From Bin5 sp034422415 (GTDB lineage: Bacteria > Chloroflexota > Anaerolineae > Caldilineales > Caldilineaceae): DNA of 64,000 nucleotides. Below, piece after piece: positions 42,483-51,578 of this stretch; positions within the stretch are counted from its first letter, which is position 1; each line of letters opens with the position of its first letter. Position numbers and translations under genes: made by a program. Location of the stretch: the NCBI GenBank assembly GCA_965202955.1, contig OZ241871.1, positions 2,976,001 through 3,040,000 on the forward strand, read 5' to 3'. Under the pieces are notes generated by a model. It did no database searches. It had not been told where the DNA came from and saw only the letters and a program-made list of their open reading frames with translations.

Positions 42483-43790
42483 ATGTACCTGCGCTTTACA
42501 CGTTTCCTCCTGCCACTGGTTCTGACGATACTCATAATCGAATTCGGCGCGCAGATCATCAACGCCGGCATGGCCCGCATGCCGGATGCCACCCGCATTC
42601 TGGCCGCCTTCGGTCTGGCCTGGGGACTTGTGTCGGTGCTCTCCAGCCCGCTGGCGCAGATACGTTACGCCGGGCTGGTTCTCGTTGAAGATAAGCGGGA
42701 CTTCTGGCGGGGACTGCACTATGTTGGCGCGCTGGCCTTTCTGATGATGGCCGTGCAGTGGCTTATCGGCGGCACGCTACTAAGTTTCCACCTGCTTGAG
42801 GGCCTGCACAGGCTCGATGCCGCCACCGGTCAACTCGTGCGCGCCATCATGGTCTGGCTGCTGCCCATGCCGCTGCTGCGGGGCATCACACAGCTCGGCG
42901 TCGGAGTTCTGACTCGCGGCAAACGAACGGGCCATGTCACGGTCGCTTCGGCCTTCAGCGTTGCCGCCGGTTTTGTCACTGTTCTGGCGCTTCTCCAAGT
43001 CGAAGCCGTCCGGGCCTATCCCATCTGGTTGCCGGTTCTTGTTCTTTTCGCCACAATGGTGACCGAGTGCGCCGTCATCCTATGGTACCTGTGGCGTTTC
43101 TTCGTGGACGAACTGCCCGACAGCCTGGACCGCCCTCCCATCTCCTACGTGGCGATCCTTCGATTTACCTGGCCGTTGGCGCTCATGAACTTCATGCAGG
43201 AATTCAGCCGCCCGCTCATCAACCTGTTCGTTGTGCGCAGCCTGCACGGCGCCGAGGCGATGGCAGTGCTGACCGTCGCCTACACGCTTGGTCAGTGGCC
43301 ATACCGCTGGCTAAACGAAATGCGCGCACTCATGCCGCCTTTCTACCCGGAGGTGCGCTCCTATCGCCCCTTTTTGCGCTATGCTTACGCGTGTGGGCTC
43401 TTCGCCTTCGCAATCTGCATCCTGCTCTTCTGGACGCCGCTGCGAACGGTGATACTGGAACAATTGATCGGCCTGAAGCCTGCGCTCGCCGAACTCAGCC
43501 GTGCACCGCTGCAAATCTATTCGTTCTTTCCACTGGTCGTACTGCACCGTTCCTATTTTCACAGCATCGCCTTTGTCGAACGGCACACACTGCCGATGGC
43601 TGTCACCGCGCCCATGCGCTCCGGCGCCATTCTCGCTGCCCTGCTGATCCTTCCGCTGTTCGGCATACAGGGCGCGGCCCGCGGCGTAGCCGCTCTCCTG
43701 GCCGGATTCAGCGCCGAGACCGTCACCATCTGGTGGCTCCTCCTGGGCAAGGAGCAAGTGCGCCTCTGGCGCACGCGCCTCGCCGTCTGA
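42483..43790 (+). CDS. ANKH (progressive ankylosis)-like membrane transporter
   Basis: The 435-residue protein has about 10-12 membrane helices and closely follows the vertebrate ANKH protein in order and motif. It opens with RFLLPLVLTILIIEFGAQII (ANKH: RFLVPLGITNIAIDFG), then YAGLVLVEDKRD, WPLALMNFMQEFSRPLINLFVVR (in two runs; ANKH has SRPIVNLFVSR), YTLGQWPYRWLNEMRA, IYSFFPLVV and LPLFGIQGAARGVAALLAGF (ANKH: LGVHGATLGVGSLLAGF). Vertebrate ANKH exports pyrophosphate/ATP or citrate; the fold is MATE/MOP-like. The bacterial substrate is unknown. The ATG at 42483 is preferred over a TTG three codons earlier. It lies alone, divergent from GH13 and convergent with an enolase-family gene 44 bp away. 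Confidence 0.85.
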   Translation: MYLRFTRFLLPLVLTILIIEFGAQIINAGMARMPDATRILAAFGLAWGLVSVLSSPLAQIRYAGLVLVEDKRDFWRGLHYVGALAFLMMAVQWLIGGTLLSFHLLEGLHRLDAATGQLVRAIMVWLLPMPLLRGITQLGVGVLTRGKRTGHVTVASAFSVAAGFVTVLALLQVEAVRAYPIWLPVLVLFATMVTECAVILWYLWRFFVDELPDSLDRPPISYVAILRFTWPLALMNFMQEFSRPLINLFVVRSLHGAEAMAVLTVAYTLGQWPYRWLNEMRALMPPFYPEVRSYRPFLRYAYACGLFAFAICILLFWTPLRTVILEQLIGLKPALAELSRAPLQIYSFFPLVVLHRSYFHSIAFVERHTLPMAVTAPMRSGAILAALLILPLFGIQGAARGVAALLAGFSAETVTIWWLLLGKEQVRLWRTRLAV

Positions 43791-43834
43791 TCGCCCGCCA
43801 GCCCCAGGCAGCCCCGATTCAGCCGCGCGCCTCT

Positions 43835-44947
43835 CTACGTGTAGCGCGCAACTGCATCCATGTCCAGTTCGATCCCCAGCCCCGGTCGATCCGGTATCGA
43901 CAGCATTCCGTCCGCGTCCAGTTGCCATCCTCCCTGCACAATCTCATCAATGTAGGGCGAGCCGGTCTTGTACTCCACCAGGTCGGTATCAGCCAGAGCC
44001 GAGGCCAGTTGCAGATCGGCCGCCAGCCCCAGCGCAGTGTTCCAACCGTGTGGAATCAGGCGTACGCCAAACTCCTGCGCCAACCAGCCGATGCGCCTCT
44101 CCTCGCTGATGCCTCCCACTTTGGCCACATCCGGCTGCACAATGTCGAATGCGCCCCGTTGGAGAAACGGCAGGAACGACTGGCGCCGGGTCAGAGTTTC
44201 GCCGCCTGTGATCGGAACGGTCGTGTTGCGCCGCAGGTGGATAAACTCTTCCAGATCGTCCGGGCGCAACGGCTCTTCGAACCAGTCCACTCCGTAATCG
44301 GCCAGCATCTGCGCGCATCGCAGCGCCCATGTATAGCGACCCTGCCAGTGCGCGTCGCTTCCGCCCGCGTCGACCATCAACTGGTTGTCATCGCCCACAA
44401 CGTCTCGCGCCGTCGCTACAATCTCCTCGTCCAGTTGATCGCTCACACGGCCAAAGGGCCCCCAGCCCATCTTGAACGCGCGAAAACCCTGCTCTTTACA
44501 TCGTTGCAATTCGTCCCGCAGCGGCGCCGGCTGGTCCATGAGCAGCGAAGCGTAGGGCCGCACGCGTTCGCGGTAACGCCCGCCCAATAGCCGTCCAACC
44601 GGCTGCCCGGTCACCTTGCCCAATATGTCCCACAAGGCGATGTCGATGCCGCTGATAGCGTGGGTAATGCTTCCCCCTCGCCCCATCCAGAATGTATTCT
44701 GGTGCAACCGCTCGCTCACCCGCTCCGGTTCGATCGCGGCCTGACCGATGACCAGGGGCCGAAGCACCTCCAGCGCAGCCAGTACAAGCCCATCGTTGGT
44801 GAAAACCGAACCGCAGCCTCTCACGCCTTCATCCGTATCGACAAAGACAAGCGTGTGAATGCAGTCCTCCTCCTTCAGTTCCTCGCTCCAACCGCCTTCC
44901 GGCGTCGCACCCCGCAGTCCGACCGCGCTGACCTCCTCGATTATCAT
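43835..44947 (-). CDS. Enolase-superfamily dehydratase (galactonate dehydratase-like)
   Basis: The 370-residue protein has the capping and barrel domains of mandelate racemase/muconate lactonising enzymes. Barrel residues visible are Lys in AFKMGWGPFG (second strand), metal ligands Asp in MVDAGGSDAHW, Glu in WFEEPLRPDD and Glu in TGGETLTRRQ, and His in LIPHGWNTA (seventh strand). It most resembles acid-sugar dehydratases, which remove water from aldonic acids. The ATG at 44947, preceded by AAGGAG, is chosen over a GTG two codons earlier. It is the last of a minus-strand trio with the C11orf54-like protein (12-17 bp upstream) and an ADP-ribosylglycohydrolase. A second enolase member is at 51579. 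Confidence 0.9.
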   Translation of the reverse strand: MIIEEVSAVGLRGATPEGGWSEELKEEDCIHTLVFVDTDEGVRGCGSVFTNDGLVLAALEVLRPLVIGQAAIEPERVSERLHQNTFWMGRGGSITHAISGIDIALWDILGKVTGQPVGRLLGGRYRERVRPYASLLMDQPAPLRDELQRCKEQGFRAFKMGWGPFGRVSDQLDEEIVATARDVVGDDNQLMVDAGGSDAHWQGRYTWALRCAQMLADYGVDWFEEPLRPDDLEEFIHLRRNTTVPITGGETLTRRQSFLPFLQRGAFDIVQPDVAKVGGISEERRIGWLAQEFGVRLIPHGWNTALGLAADLQLASALADTDLVEYKTGSPYIDEIVQGGWQLDADGMLSIPDRPGLGIELDMDAVARYT

Positions 44948-44964
44948 CTCCACTCCTTGTTCGT

Positions 44965-45948
44965 CTACGGTCTTGGTCCGTCGAGTTCCGCATAGATGTC
45001 ACCGATACGCACCAGTTCAGCGGCCGTATTGAAGTAACCGGTGTAGCGGATCGTTTCAGGGCTTACGTCAAAGTGGTAGTGCCCTGCCTCGCTGCGTCCA
45101 TCCAAATGGAAAAAGTGCGTGTGCTCGCCCGTTGGCCGCAGGTGCATCCGTCCGCCGCTGGGGTCGCCGGTCCAGAATACCGAGAGACACAACAGCCCAG
45201 GCCCCATGTGTTCATAAAACTGTAGAAAGTCGGCGATAACCTCCTCTCGCTGCGTGTCGTAGTAGCGATGGGCAATGCACTCGTAATCCGGCATGATATG
45301 CGAACGGACCTGGCCCGTCTCGACGACGAAGACGCCGCCCATGCCAAGTTGCCGCGTCAACGCGGGCGCGCTTGCTTTGCCGACCTGCGGATGTGCCAGC
45401 AGACTCTTCCTCAGCGCCTGCGTGAACGAGGCTTCGCTGCCTGTCCGCTTCTCCACGCTGACTCTCAGAACCTTTCCCGGCTTTCCTTCCGACAGAAAAA
45501 GATTGGAAAGACCGCTATGCCGAGTAGACGTATACGGCTCGACGATGCACTCCTTCTGTTCTCCTACACGCGCAACTTTAGAGAGGTTGACCTGTCCCGC
45601 CTGCATTGTCGCGATTAACTCGCCGCAATGCCCGTTCAACACGCCCGGATAAGCCATGCCGGCGCCGATGATGCACGCTTCGGCCTGGCCGCAATCGTCC
45701 GCCATCTGCGCCATGTCAAATGTGACGTGCCGATAGCTCGGGTTGTGTGCATACGGCTCGCCCCCTACCTCCAACAGCACCGTGGTGCCGCAGATGCCCT
45801 CGCTGGCGCAGCCAAGTGCACGAAGGTCCGGGCAATCGGTCACCTCTACTTCCACCTGCGCGAAGTTGGCCTTCAACCCCCGCTGAACAATCGGCGCCAA
45901 CTCCTGCAGTTCTGGCGTCCAGAGATCCATCCGCTTCATCTCATCCAT
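44965..45948 (-). CDS. C11orf54-like ester hydrolase (DUF1907)
   Basis: The 327-residue protein matches the DUF1907/C11orf54 (PTD012) family over its length. The zinc site of that family, three histidines in an H-x-H-x10-H-type cluster, is visible at residues 276-292: GEHTHFFHLDGR then EAGHYHFDVSPETI. RHVTFDMAQMADD and IIGAGMAYPGVLNGHCGE are further conserved blocks. The human protein hydrolyses p-nitrophenyl acetate in vitro; its natural substrate is unclear. GGAGG stands 6 bases before the ATG. Location between the enolase dehydratase and the ADP-ribosylglycohydrolase suggests a shared sugar-acid or nucleoside-linked pathway in this bacterium. Confidence 0.9.
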   Translation of the reverse strand: MDEMKRMDLWTPELQELAPIVQRGLKANFAQVEVEVTDCPDLRALGCASEGICGTTVLLEVGGEPYAHNPSYRHVTFDMAQMADDCGQAEACIIGAGMAYPGVLNGHCGELIATMQAGQVNLSKVARVGEQKECIVEPYTSTRHSGLSNLFLSEGKPGKVLRVSVEKRTGSEASFTQALRKSLLAHPQVGKASAPALTRQLGMGGVFVVETGQVRSHIMPDYECIAHRYYDTQREEVIADFLQFYEHMGPGLLCLSVFWTGDPSGGRMHLRPTGEHTHFFHLDGRSEAGHYHFDVSPETIRYTGYFNTAAELVRIGDIYAELDGPRP

Positions 45949-45970
45949 CGCTTACCTCCGCTCCTGCGCT

Positions 45971-46960
45971 TCAACCGGCCTCGGAAACGGCGGCAGACCT
46001 TTCGTAGCAGATCAGCTGCTCCGCAAGTTCCAAAGCGTCCACGGGCCAGAAACATTCAGGTCGAGGCTGATGCACGCGCGGATCGCCCGCCTGCGGCCTG
46101 CATTTGCGTATTGTCTCAATCCACCTCTCGGGGATGGCCTCACGCCCGTAAACTGCACCCAGCAGCGCTCCGCAGATCGCCGCATTTGTATCCGTGTCGC
46201 CACCGCGCATGACGGTATCCACGATGCCCTCTTCCACATTTTCGGCATGAAGCAGCTGCCAAAGCGCATTGCGGAACGCGATAAGGACCCATCCCATTTT
46301 GTCGACATAGTCGTCGGGCGGTGAGTCGGCCGCGCCCGCGATTGTCTCCTTCAGACTGGTGCGTGCGTCCATTTCCTCCGTCCATCCGACCACCTGCAAA
46401 TAAAGTTCGCTCGCGCCGCAGCCTGTGCCCACAGAGTGAGCGATCGCCATCGCAAACAGCGCGTTGGCCTCCTGGCAGACCGGGTGAATGTGGGTAATCG
46501 CCGCGTCCTGCCTCGCCCACTCAGCCACCTCCTCCAGCGTGTAGTTGACGCCGAAGATTCCCAGCGGGCTGATCCGCATCATGGCGCCGTTCGCCTGGCT
46601 GCCGCGAATGTGCCGCCCGGCAAGGCCGTTCATTACCGCACCGCCGACATCGAACGGGCCGGTGTCCAGCCAGTAGCGATAGCCCTTCTTCACCTCCACC
46701 GGGTCAAATTTGCCCTGAGCAACCAGCGACCGCGCCAGAGTCAGGGCCATCTCGGAGTCGTCAGTCGGCTGCCCGGCGAGCGTGTTGAATGAGCCCCCGT
46801 CGGCCATGTCTCGCACGCCGCCGGGATACATCCTGTGAATCTCCGAGAGATGCTTGAACTCCACCAAGCTGCCGAGAGAATCCCCGATCAGCTGACCCAG
46901 CAGGCTACCCTGCGCCCTCGAAAGGACCCCCGTATCTGTAGATTTTCCGCCGCCTCGCAT
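45971..46960 (-). CDS. ADP-ribosylglycohydrolase (ARH) family protein
   Basis: The 329-residue all-helical protein shows the ARH fold: GSLLGQLIGDSLGSLVEF (first helix), GQPTDDSEMALTLARSL (metal-binding DDS, near residue 65), ITHIHPVCQEANALFAMAIAHS, and RGGDTDTNAAICGALLGAVYG near residue 270, where the Asp residues bind the di-magnesium centre. Enzymes of the family remove ADP-ribose from proteins or cleave ADP-ribosyl-like N-glycosides; several bacterial members act on small metabolites such as ADP-ribose-1-phosphate or inosine-type nucleosides. AGGAGA lies 10 bases before the ATG. It starts the trio with the C11orf54-like and enolase genes, spaced by about 20 bp each. Confidence 0.88.
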   Translation of the reverse strand: MRGGGKSTDTGVLSRAQGSLLGQLIGDSLGSLVEFKHLSEIHRMYPGGVRDMADGGSFNTLAGQPTDDSEMALTLARSLVAQGKFDPVEVKKGYRYWLDTGPFDVGGAVMNGLAGRHIRGSQANGAMMRISPLGIFGVNYTLEEVAEWARQDAAITHIHPVCQEANALFAMAIAHSVGTGCGASELYLQVVGWTEEMDARTSLKETIAGAADSPPDDYVDKMGWVLIAFRNALWQLLHAENVEEGIVDTVMRGGDTDTNAAICGALLGAVYGREAIPERWIETIRKCRPQAGDPRVHQPRPECFWPVDALELAEQLICYERSAAVSEAG

Positions 46961-47033
46961 CGTATATTTTCTCCTGAAGCTTGCCGCCCCAATCGTCCCA
47001 CTAGGGCGTCCGGATTAAGACTCTGACCGCCTT

Positions 47034-48560
47034 TCAGCGGTTGTGTAACATGAGTTCGTAGATCGTGAACTGTTCGACTCTGAGTCTCTGAATCAGCTCC
47101 ACACCGCGCGCGGTCAGGTGCGGGTACCCTTCCCGTAGCGGCAGCCACGTCGGTACGAAGACGAACCTTGGCCCTTGACCCATTTTGGCGGCGTCATCCG
47201 CCAGCGAGACAGGGCTTGCGAACCAGCGCACGCGGTAGTCAATCGGACTGTCGTATAGATAAAACCGCAAGTGCCAGTTCAACGCCTGGTGATAAATTAC
47301 CGCCCCCTCGTGGCCCTGCCTGTCCAGCCAGACGATTGCCTCTCGCAGGCCGTCGTAGGCACCATGATCGCCACCGATTGGTAATTCGCCCCGCGCAGCC
47401 TGCGCCGCGCCGGGTAGCAAGAGAACAATCCACAGACCAATGACGACCCGATTCAAAAGTGCGGAACCGTTCGCGAGAATTTTGGCTCCAATCCATCCCG
47501 TCAAAACGGCGAAGAAGGGCGCCACCGGCAAAAGGTAACGATCCCAGAGAGGCAGACTGGTCGCCATGTGGAATCCTAAGAACGCGGCGAGCCATCCGCA
47601 AATCAGGACAGCAACAATCCCCCGCCGTTCCCGCACGATGCGCCGCGCCAGCCGAGTCCGCAGAACCGCAACCGCAAGCGCGACGGCCAGCGCAACCCAC
47701 ACGATAGGATTGGCCGTCAGATACCAGAGTAGCTCGGCAATGCGCGCGCCGCGTGCGGGCCATAGCGCCGGCGCCACGAGCTCCATCGCTCCGTAGTTGC
47801 GCACGCCCAAGTCCCATGGCGACGGCGCAACAGCCCAGCGAAGACTGTCCCAGTACAAGACTGGCGAAATCGCCAGCGCCATCCCGCTGCAACTCCGCAG
47901 AATGTCGCGGATAGCTGACCTGCCACCCGAAGAACCTGCCACAAGGAAGGCCAGCGTCAACGGAATGAAGAAGACGCCCTGCTGCTTAGCCATGATCGCG
48001 CAACCCAAGCATAAGCCGGCCCAAAACGGGCGTCTTCTCTGTACAGTATAGATGGAGAGGACGCCACCCAGGACAAACAGAGGATCGGTGAAAGCCGTCG
48101 GGCTGTAGCTGATGGCGAACGGACTCAGCGCATAGGCCGCTGCGGCTATAGTGCCCGCGCCCGATGTCCACTCCTTGCGGGCGATTGCAGCGACTACGGG
48201 AACGGTGAGCGTACTGATGCCAACATTCAGCAGCCGTGCGCTCGCCTCGGACGCGCCAAACACCTTGAAGCAGTAGCCGAGCAGCCAGACAAAGAGGGGA
48301 GGCTTGTCGATCCACTGTGTGAGGAACTGGGGATCCTCGTGCAGAAAATGCAGCGCCCAATAGCTGTAGAGCGCCTCATCCTGGTGAAAGCGAAAGCGGT
48401 CCAGCATGACTAGCCGCAGTCCGAATCCCAGCATGAGTAGAATTGCTACCGACGATCGATAGCCAAGCCTTACGCCAATAAGTTTGGGCAGAAGGTCGAA
48501 CTTACGGAGCGGGGCAACAAGCGGTTGGACTGTTGCCGTAGAGTGTGATGCCAGACGCAC
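47034..48560 (-). CDS. GT39/ArnT-like membrane glycosyltransferase
   Basis: The 508-residue protein has about ten membrane helices and the GT-C layout of dolichyl/undecaprenyl-phosphate mannosyltransferase relatives (PMT_2 domain). The first luminal loop has the acidic RFHQDEALYSYWALHFL, followed by QWIDKPPLFVWLLGYCFKV with the conserved KPPL, and the helices ILLMLGFGLRLVMLDRF, TVPVVAAIA and FIPLTLAFLVAG. It would transfer a sugar from a lipid carrier to a protein or lipid acceptor on the outer side of the membrane. The upstream methyltransferase is divergent. The ADP-ribosylglycohydrolase follows about 70 bp downstream on the same strand. Confidence 0.85.
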   Translation of the reverse strand: MRLASHSTATVQPLVAPLRKFDLLPKLIGVRLGYRSSVAILLMLGFGLRLVMLDRFRFHQDEALYSYWALHFLHEDPQFLTQWIDKPPLFVWLLGYCFKVFGASEASARLLNVGISTLTVPVVAAIARKEWTSGAGTIAAAAYALSPFAISYSPTAFTDPLFVLGGVLSIYTVQRRRPFWAGLCLGCAIMAKQQGVFFIPLTLAFLVAGSSGGRSAIRDILRSCSGMALAISPVLYWDSLRWAVAPSPWDLGVRNYGAMELVAPALWPARGARIAELLWYLTANPIVWVALAVALAVAVLRTRLARRIVRERRGIVAVLICGWLAAFLGFHMATSLPLWDRYLLPVAPFFAVLTGWIGAKILANGSALLNRVVIGLWIVLLLPGAAQAARGELPIGGDHGAYDGLREAIVWLDRQGHEGAVIYHQALNWHLRFYLYDSPIDYRVRWFASPVSLADDAAKMGQGPRFVFVPTWLPLREGYPHLTARGVELIQRLRVEQFTIYELMLHNR

Positions 48561-48714
48561 TTTATCGTCGCCAAGGTTCGTTTTGCGCGCCGGAATTCCC
48601 TGGACGGTCGCGCAGCGTGAACATTTTACTTCAGGGCAATTGGGTGTTCAAAACAACGGGGCTAAACTTATGGGTATGCCCTTTGCTCTATAGGGCTTGG
48701 ACCGCCCGGAGAAA

Positions 48715-49455
48715 ATGGCCGTGGACGACTTTACCTCGACCAGCCAATATCGTCGTTGCCAGGAGATCTTTGCGCGTTGGTATCCCGGATTCCGCAATGC
48801 GGGCGAGCAGTTTCGGGACATCGTCTCCGACCTGGTCACCCCGGAGACATTGCTCCTCGACCTGGGTTGCGGACGCTCAAGCCTTGCCGCCGAGCCGATA
48901 CAGCGGGCCGGGCGCTCCGTTGGCGTGGACCTCAGTCTCCCCGATCTGCAGCAGAACCATACGCTCAACGATGTTGTCTTGGCCGATGGGGAGGCACTCC
49001 CGTTCGCGGATAATTCGTTCGACCTTATCGTCAGCCAGTGGGCTGTGGAACATTTCGAACGCCCCGGGCCGGTATTTGCCCAAATCGCCCGCATTTTGCG
49101 ACCTGGGGGAAGCTGCGTGCTCTTTACCACCAATGCCAACAACTACGTCCCCCTGCTGAGCCGCCTGCTGAGCGGGCAGAGCCAGAGCGGACTGATAGCG
49201 CGCCTGCTGCAGCGGCCTGCTCACGAGTCCTTCCCCACCTACTATCGTGCCAATACCGCCGCCCAAATTGAGAGCTTTTGCCAGGGTACGGGACTCTGCC
49301 CGAAAGCCACAGCCTACGTTGGCAACCCTTTCTATTTGGCCTTTTCTCCGGTTCTCTTTGGCTGCGCCATTGTCTTCGAAAAAATTACTGACGCGCCGCG
49401 CCTCAACAGTTTCAAACTCTACATGCTGACAGTTCTGACCAAGCCGGCAGGCTAG
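48715..49455 (+). CDS. Class I SAM-dependent methyltransferase
   Basis: The 246-residue methyltransferase has the SAM motif I LLDLGCGRSSLA (about residues 48-59), motif II GVDLSLPDL, and VLADGEALPFADNSFDLIVSQWAVEHF in which the D/NSFDLI strand is motif post-II. LRPGGSCVLFTTN follows as motif III. It would methylate a small molecule, lipid or glycan. The ATG at 48715 has GGAG just before it; a TTG at 48697 is the alternative. It is divergent from the GT39-like gene, so an outer-glycan or lipid role is possible, and convergent with the phytanoyl-CoA dioxygenase gene 6 bp away. Confidence 0.85.
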   Translation: MAVDDFTSTSQYRRCQEIFARWYPGFRNAGEQFRDIVSDLVTPETLLLDLGCGRSSLAAEPIQRAGRSVGVDLSLPDLQQNHTLNDVVLADGEALPFADNSFDLIVSQWAVEHFERPGPVFAQIARILRPGGSCVLFTTNANNYVPLLSRLLSGQSQSGLIARLLQRPAHESFPTYYRANTAAQIESFCQGTGLCPKATAYVGNPFYLAFSPVLFGCAIVFEKITDAPRLNSFKLYMLTVLTKPAG

Positions 49456-49461
49456 CCGCGC

Positions 49462-50382
49462 TCACGCCGTGACATCATTCCAGGAGTCTACACCCAGCAG
49501 CTTTCTCCCGAGCTCAGTCAGTCTGGCAGGCGTCTGATGTCGATGTTCCCAATCGCGCGGATCGCCCTGCCAGTTGGGCATTGGCCGGCACTCCTGCCAG
49601 GAGCGGATGCGCGCCGCACGTTCGGCTTCATCTCCCTCGCGCGCCGGTGACATCGTGATGTACTGGGCCAGCCGCGGCCGTGTCGAGCGGTTGTGACCAT
49701 TTCCGTGCGCCAGCAGTCGGTGCCAGATGACAAGATTGCCGGCCTTGCCGTCCACGGCCTTGACCTCCAACCCGGTAAGCTCCGGGAAACGCGGATTGCG
49801 GTCTGCCGGCTGGCCCTTCACCCACTCGTGATATGTCCGGTGGAAGCCGGGAATGCACTGAAAGCCACCCTGGTCGGCCTCGGTATCGGTAAGGTAGAGC
49901 ACGCCTTGAACGCCCAGATGCGTGGCCGGATTCGGGCGCCAGGTTGCCGCCATTTCATCACCTTCCAGCGGGCGAATCGCGCTTGTGTCGAGGTCCCAGT
50001 GGATCATCCCCCTGTGACCCCACTCCGGTTTGTCCCTTCGCGCTGGAGGCTTCATGTTGGCCCGGTCAAGCGATACCCACAGCTTCTCCGTACCCAGGAT
50101 CTCACTGAATGCCTGATGCACGCGGGGATACTGGCGGTTGTCCCACAGCGTCTGATGCTGGTACATCTCCACCATGCCCGCCTCTGAGATCGGCGAGCAG
50201 TGATCCTCGCGCGTGTAAGGCTTGTACCTGTACCACGACTCCCTTTCGGTCGCATCCATCTCCAGGAACTTCCAGATTCGTTCGACCAGCGCATCCAGAT
50301 TCGCCTGCGGCACGGCATTCGGTATGACGACATAGCCGTGCTCCTCCCAAAACGCCCAGTCCAATTCACCCAGCACGGTCAT
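49462..50382 (-). CDS. Phytanoyl-CoA dioxygenase family protein
   Basis: The 306-residue Fe(II)/2-oxoglutarate oxygenase has GYVVIPNAVPQANLDALVERI at the N-terminus, the metal motif H-x-D in MIHWDLDTS near residue 130, and a distal His in NLVIWHRLLAHGNGHN near residue 225, followed by RPRLAQYI whose Arg binds 2-oxoglutarate. It hydroxylates an aliphatic or other small substrate in the cytoplasm. Its ATG overlaps the stop of the Gfo/Idh/MocA gene by 4 bp (ATGA) with GGGAGGGAGAG upstream, so both are translated together. The enolase-family gene leads the same minus-strand unit. Confidence 0.9.
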   Translation of the reverse strand: MTVLGELDWAFWEEHGYVVIPNAVPQANLDALVERIWKFLEMDATERESWYRYKPYTREDHCSPISEAGMVEMYQHQTLWDNRQYPRVHQAFSEILGTEKLWVSLDRANMKPPARRDKPEWGHRGMIHWDLDTSAIRPLEGDEMAATWRPNPATHLGVQGVLYLTDTEADQGGFQCIPGFHRTYHEWVKGQPADRNPRFPELTGLEVKAVDGKAGNLVIWHRLLAHGNGHNRSTRPRLAQYITMSPAREGDEAERAARIRSWQECRPMPNWQGDPRDWEHRHQTPARLTELGRKLLGVDSWNDVTA

Positions 50383-51545
50383 CTCTCCCTCCCTACTCGA
50401 GCCTCGTCAAATCGTATCTCGCGGCCGACCTCCGCGCTGCGCAACAGCCCCTCCATCATCTCCTGCACGATCAACCCGTGACGCAGTGGCGCCTTGCAAG
50501 GAATCCCGTCCAAAATGCAGGCAATGAAATGATCGGCGATGGCGTTCCAAGACCTGCTCTTAACGTCTGCGAGACCCTCGAATGTGATGTCCAGCGGGAG
50601 GTCGCTCCCGGCAGGAAGTTGATCCGTCGGCGGTTCCGAATCAAACTTGCGCGCTGTCTCCGCAACGCTGGGCGCCAGCGGGCCGTTCGTATACAGGGTA
50701 GGCGGCCGCACGCTCGCACCTGCTTCCGTGCCAAACAGCTCGATCTGTAGGTCCCCCGGCTGATGCGAGGCCCAGAAGCTCTCCACCTGCAGGCCGCTTC
50801 CATCCTCGAAGCGGATGAATCCACCGGCGTAGTCGTCGGCGGCGAATTGGCTGTAGTAGCTCTCAGGCGCGGCCTGGGCCTCACCGGGCTTTTTGCGTCC
50901 AAAGTAGCCCAGCCCGCGCGGTCCGAACTTCGCGCCGGCCACGCCCGTCACGCTCACCGGCTTCGGCATCCCCAGCAGCCACCAGGCTGCGTCGAGTACA
51001 TGCACGCCCATATCGCGGAACGCGCCGCCTCCCTTACGAATGAAGCCCGGATTCCAGGCGGGTATGCCGTTGCGTCGTACGCTGCGGGCGCGGGCATAGT
51101 AGAGTTCGCCGAACGTCCCCTGCCGCCTCAGAGCGCCCATGAATTGCACATCCGGCGAAAAGCGAGTCGAGAGGGACATCATGTTCACAACCCCGGACAC
51201 CTCCGCGGCATCCACCAGCCGTGCGGCCCCCTCCACCGAATCGGCCAGCGGCTTGGTCATGAGCAAATGCTTGCCATGGGAAACAGCCTGAAGACCCATC
51301 GGCACGTGCAGTTGATTGGGTGTACCGACAAAGATCGCGTCGACTTCCCGCCAGCGGCACAACTCGTCGAAGTCGTTGAACAGGCGAATCTGCTTCGGCT
51401 GCGGTAGAAGCCGGGCGAACTCGGCCATGCGCTCCTCGACAAGATCACACAGTGCAACCACATCGGCCCGCGGGTTTTTGGCCAGGGCAAGCCCGTTGGG
51501 CCTTCCGATCCCCATGCCGACGATGGCGACACGCAAAGTTTTCAT
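50379..51545 (-). CDS. Gfo/Idh/MocA family oxidoreductase
   Basis: The 388-residue dehydrogenase has the Rossmann motif VAIVGMGIGRPNGLALAK at the N-terminus, VGTPNQLHVPM near residue 74 and the catalytic-lysine segment LLMTKPLADSVEG near residue 95, where TKP replaces the more usual EKP. The C-terminal domain has HVLDAAWWLLGMPKPV and VESFWASHQPGD. It oxidises a sugar or cyclitol hydroxyl. It lies 33 bp downstream of the enolase dehydratase and overlaps the phytanoyl-CoA dioxygenase by 4 bp. The three genes look like one catabolic operon for a plant- or algae-type acid sugar or terpenoid-like compound, but the substrate is only inferred. Confidence 0.9.
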   Translation of the reverse strand: MKTLRVAIVGMGIGRPNGLALAKNPRADVVALCDLVEERMAEFARLLPQPKQIRLFNDFDELCRWREVDAIFVGTPNQLHVPMGLQAVSHGKHLLMTKPLADSVEGAARLVDAAEVSGVVNMMSLSTRFSPDVQFMGALRRQGTFGELYYARARSVRRNGIPAWNPGFIRKGGGAFRDMGVHVLDAAWWLLGMPKPVSVTGVAGAKFGPRGLGYFGRKKPGEAQAAPESYYSQFAADDYAGGFIRFEDGSGLQVESFWASHQPGDLQIELFGTEAGASVRPPTLYTNGPLAPSVAETARKFDSEPPTDQLPAGSDLPLDITFEGLADVKSRSWNAIADHFIACILDGIPCKAPLRHGLIVQEMMEGLLRSAEVGREIRFDEARVGRER

Positions 51546-51578
51546 CTCAGGATCCCGTTTCCCGTCGCTCGTCCCTGA

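Noticed and set aside
43067..44590. 507-codon plus-strand frame across the ANKH-like and enolase genes
   Set aside because: Spans the out-of-frame end of one gene and the antisense of another; Arg/Pro/Ala-rich with no motif.
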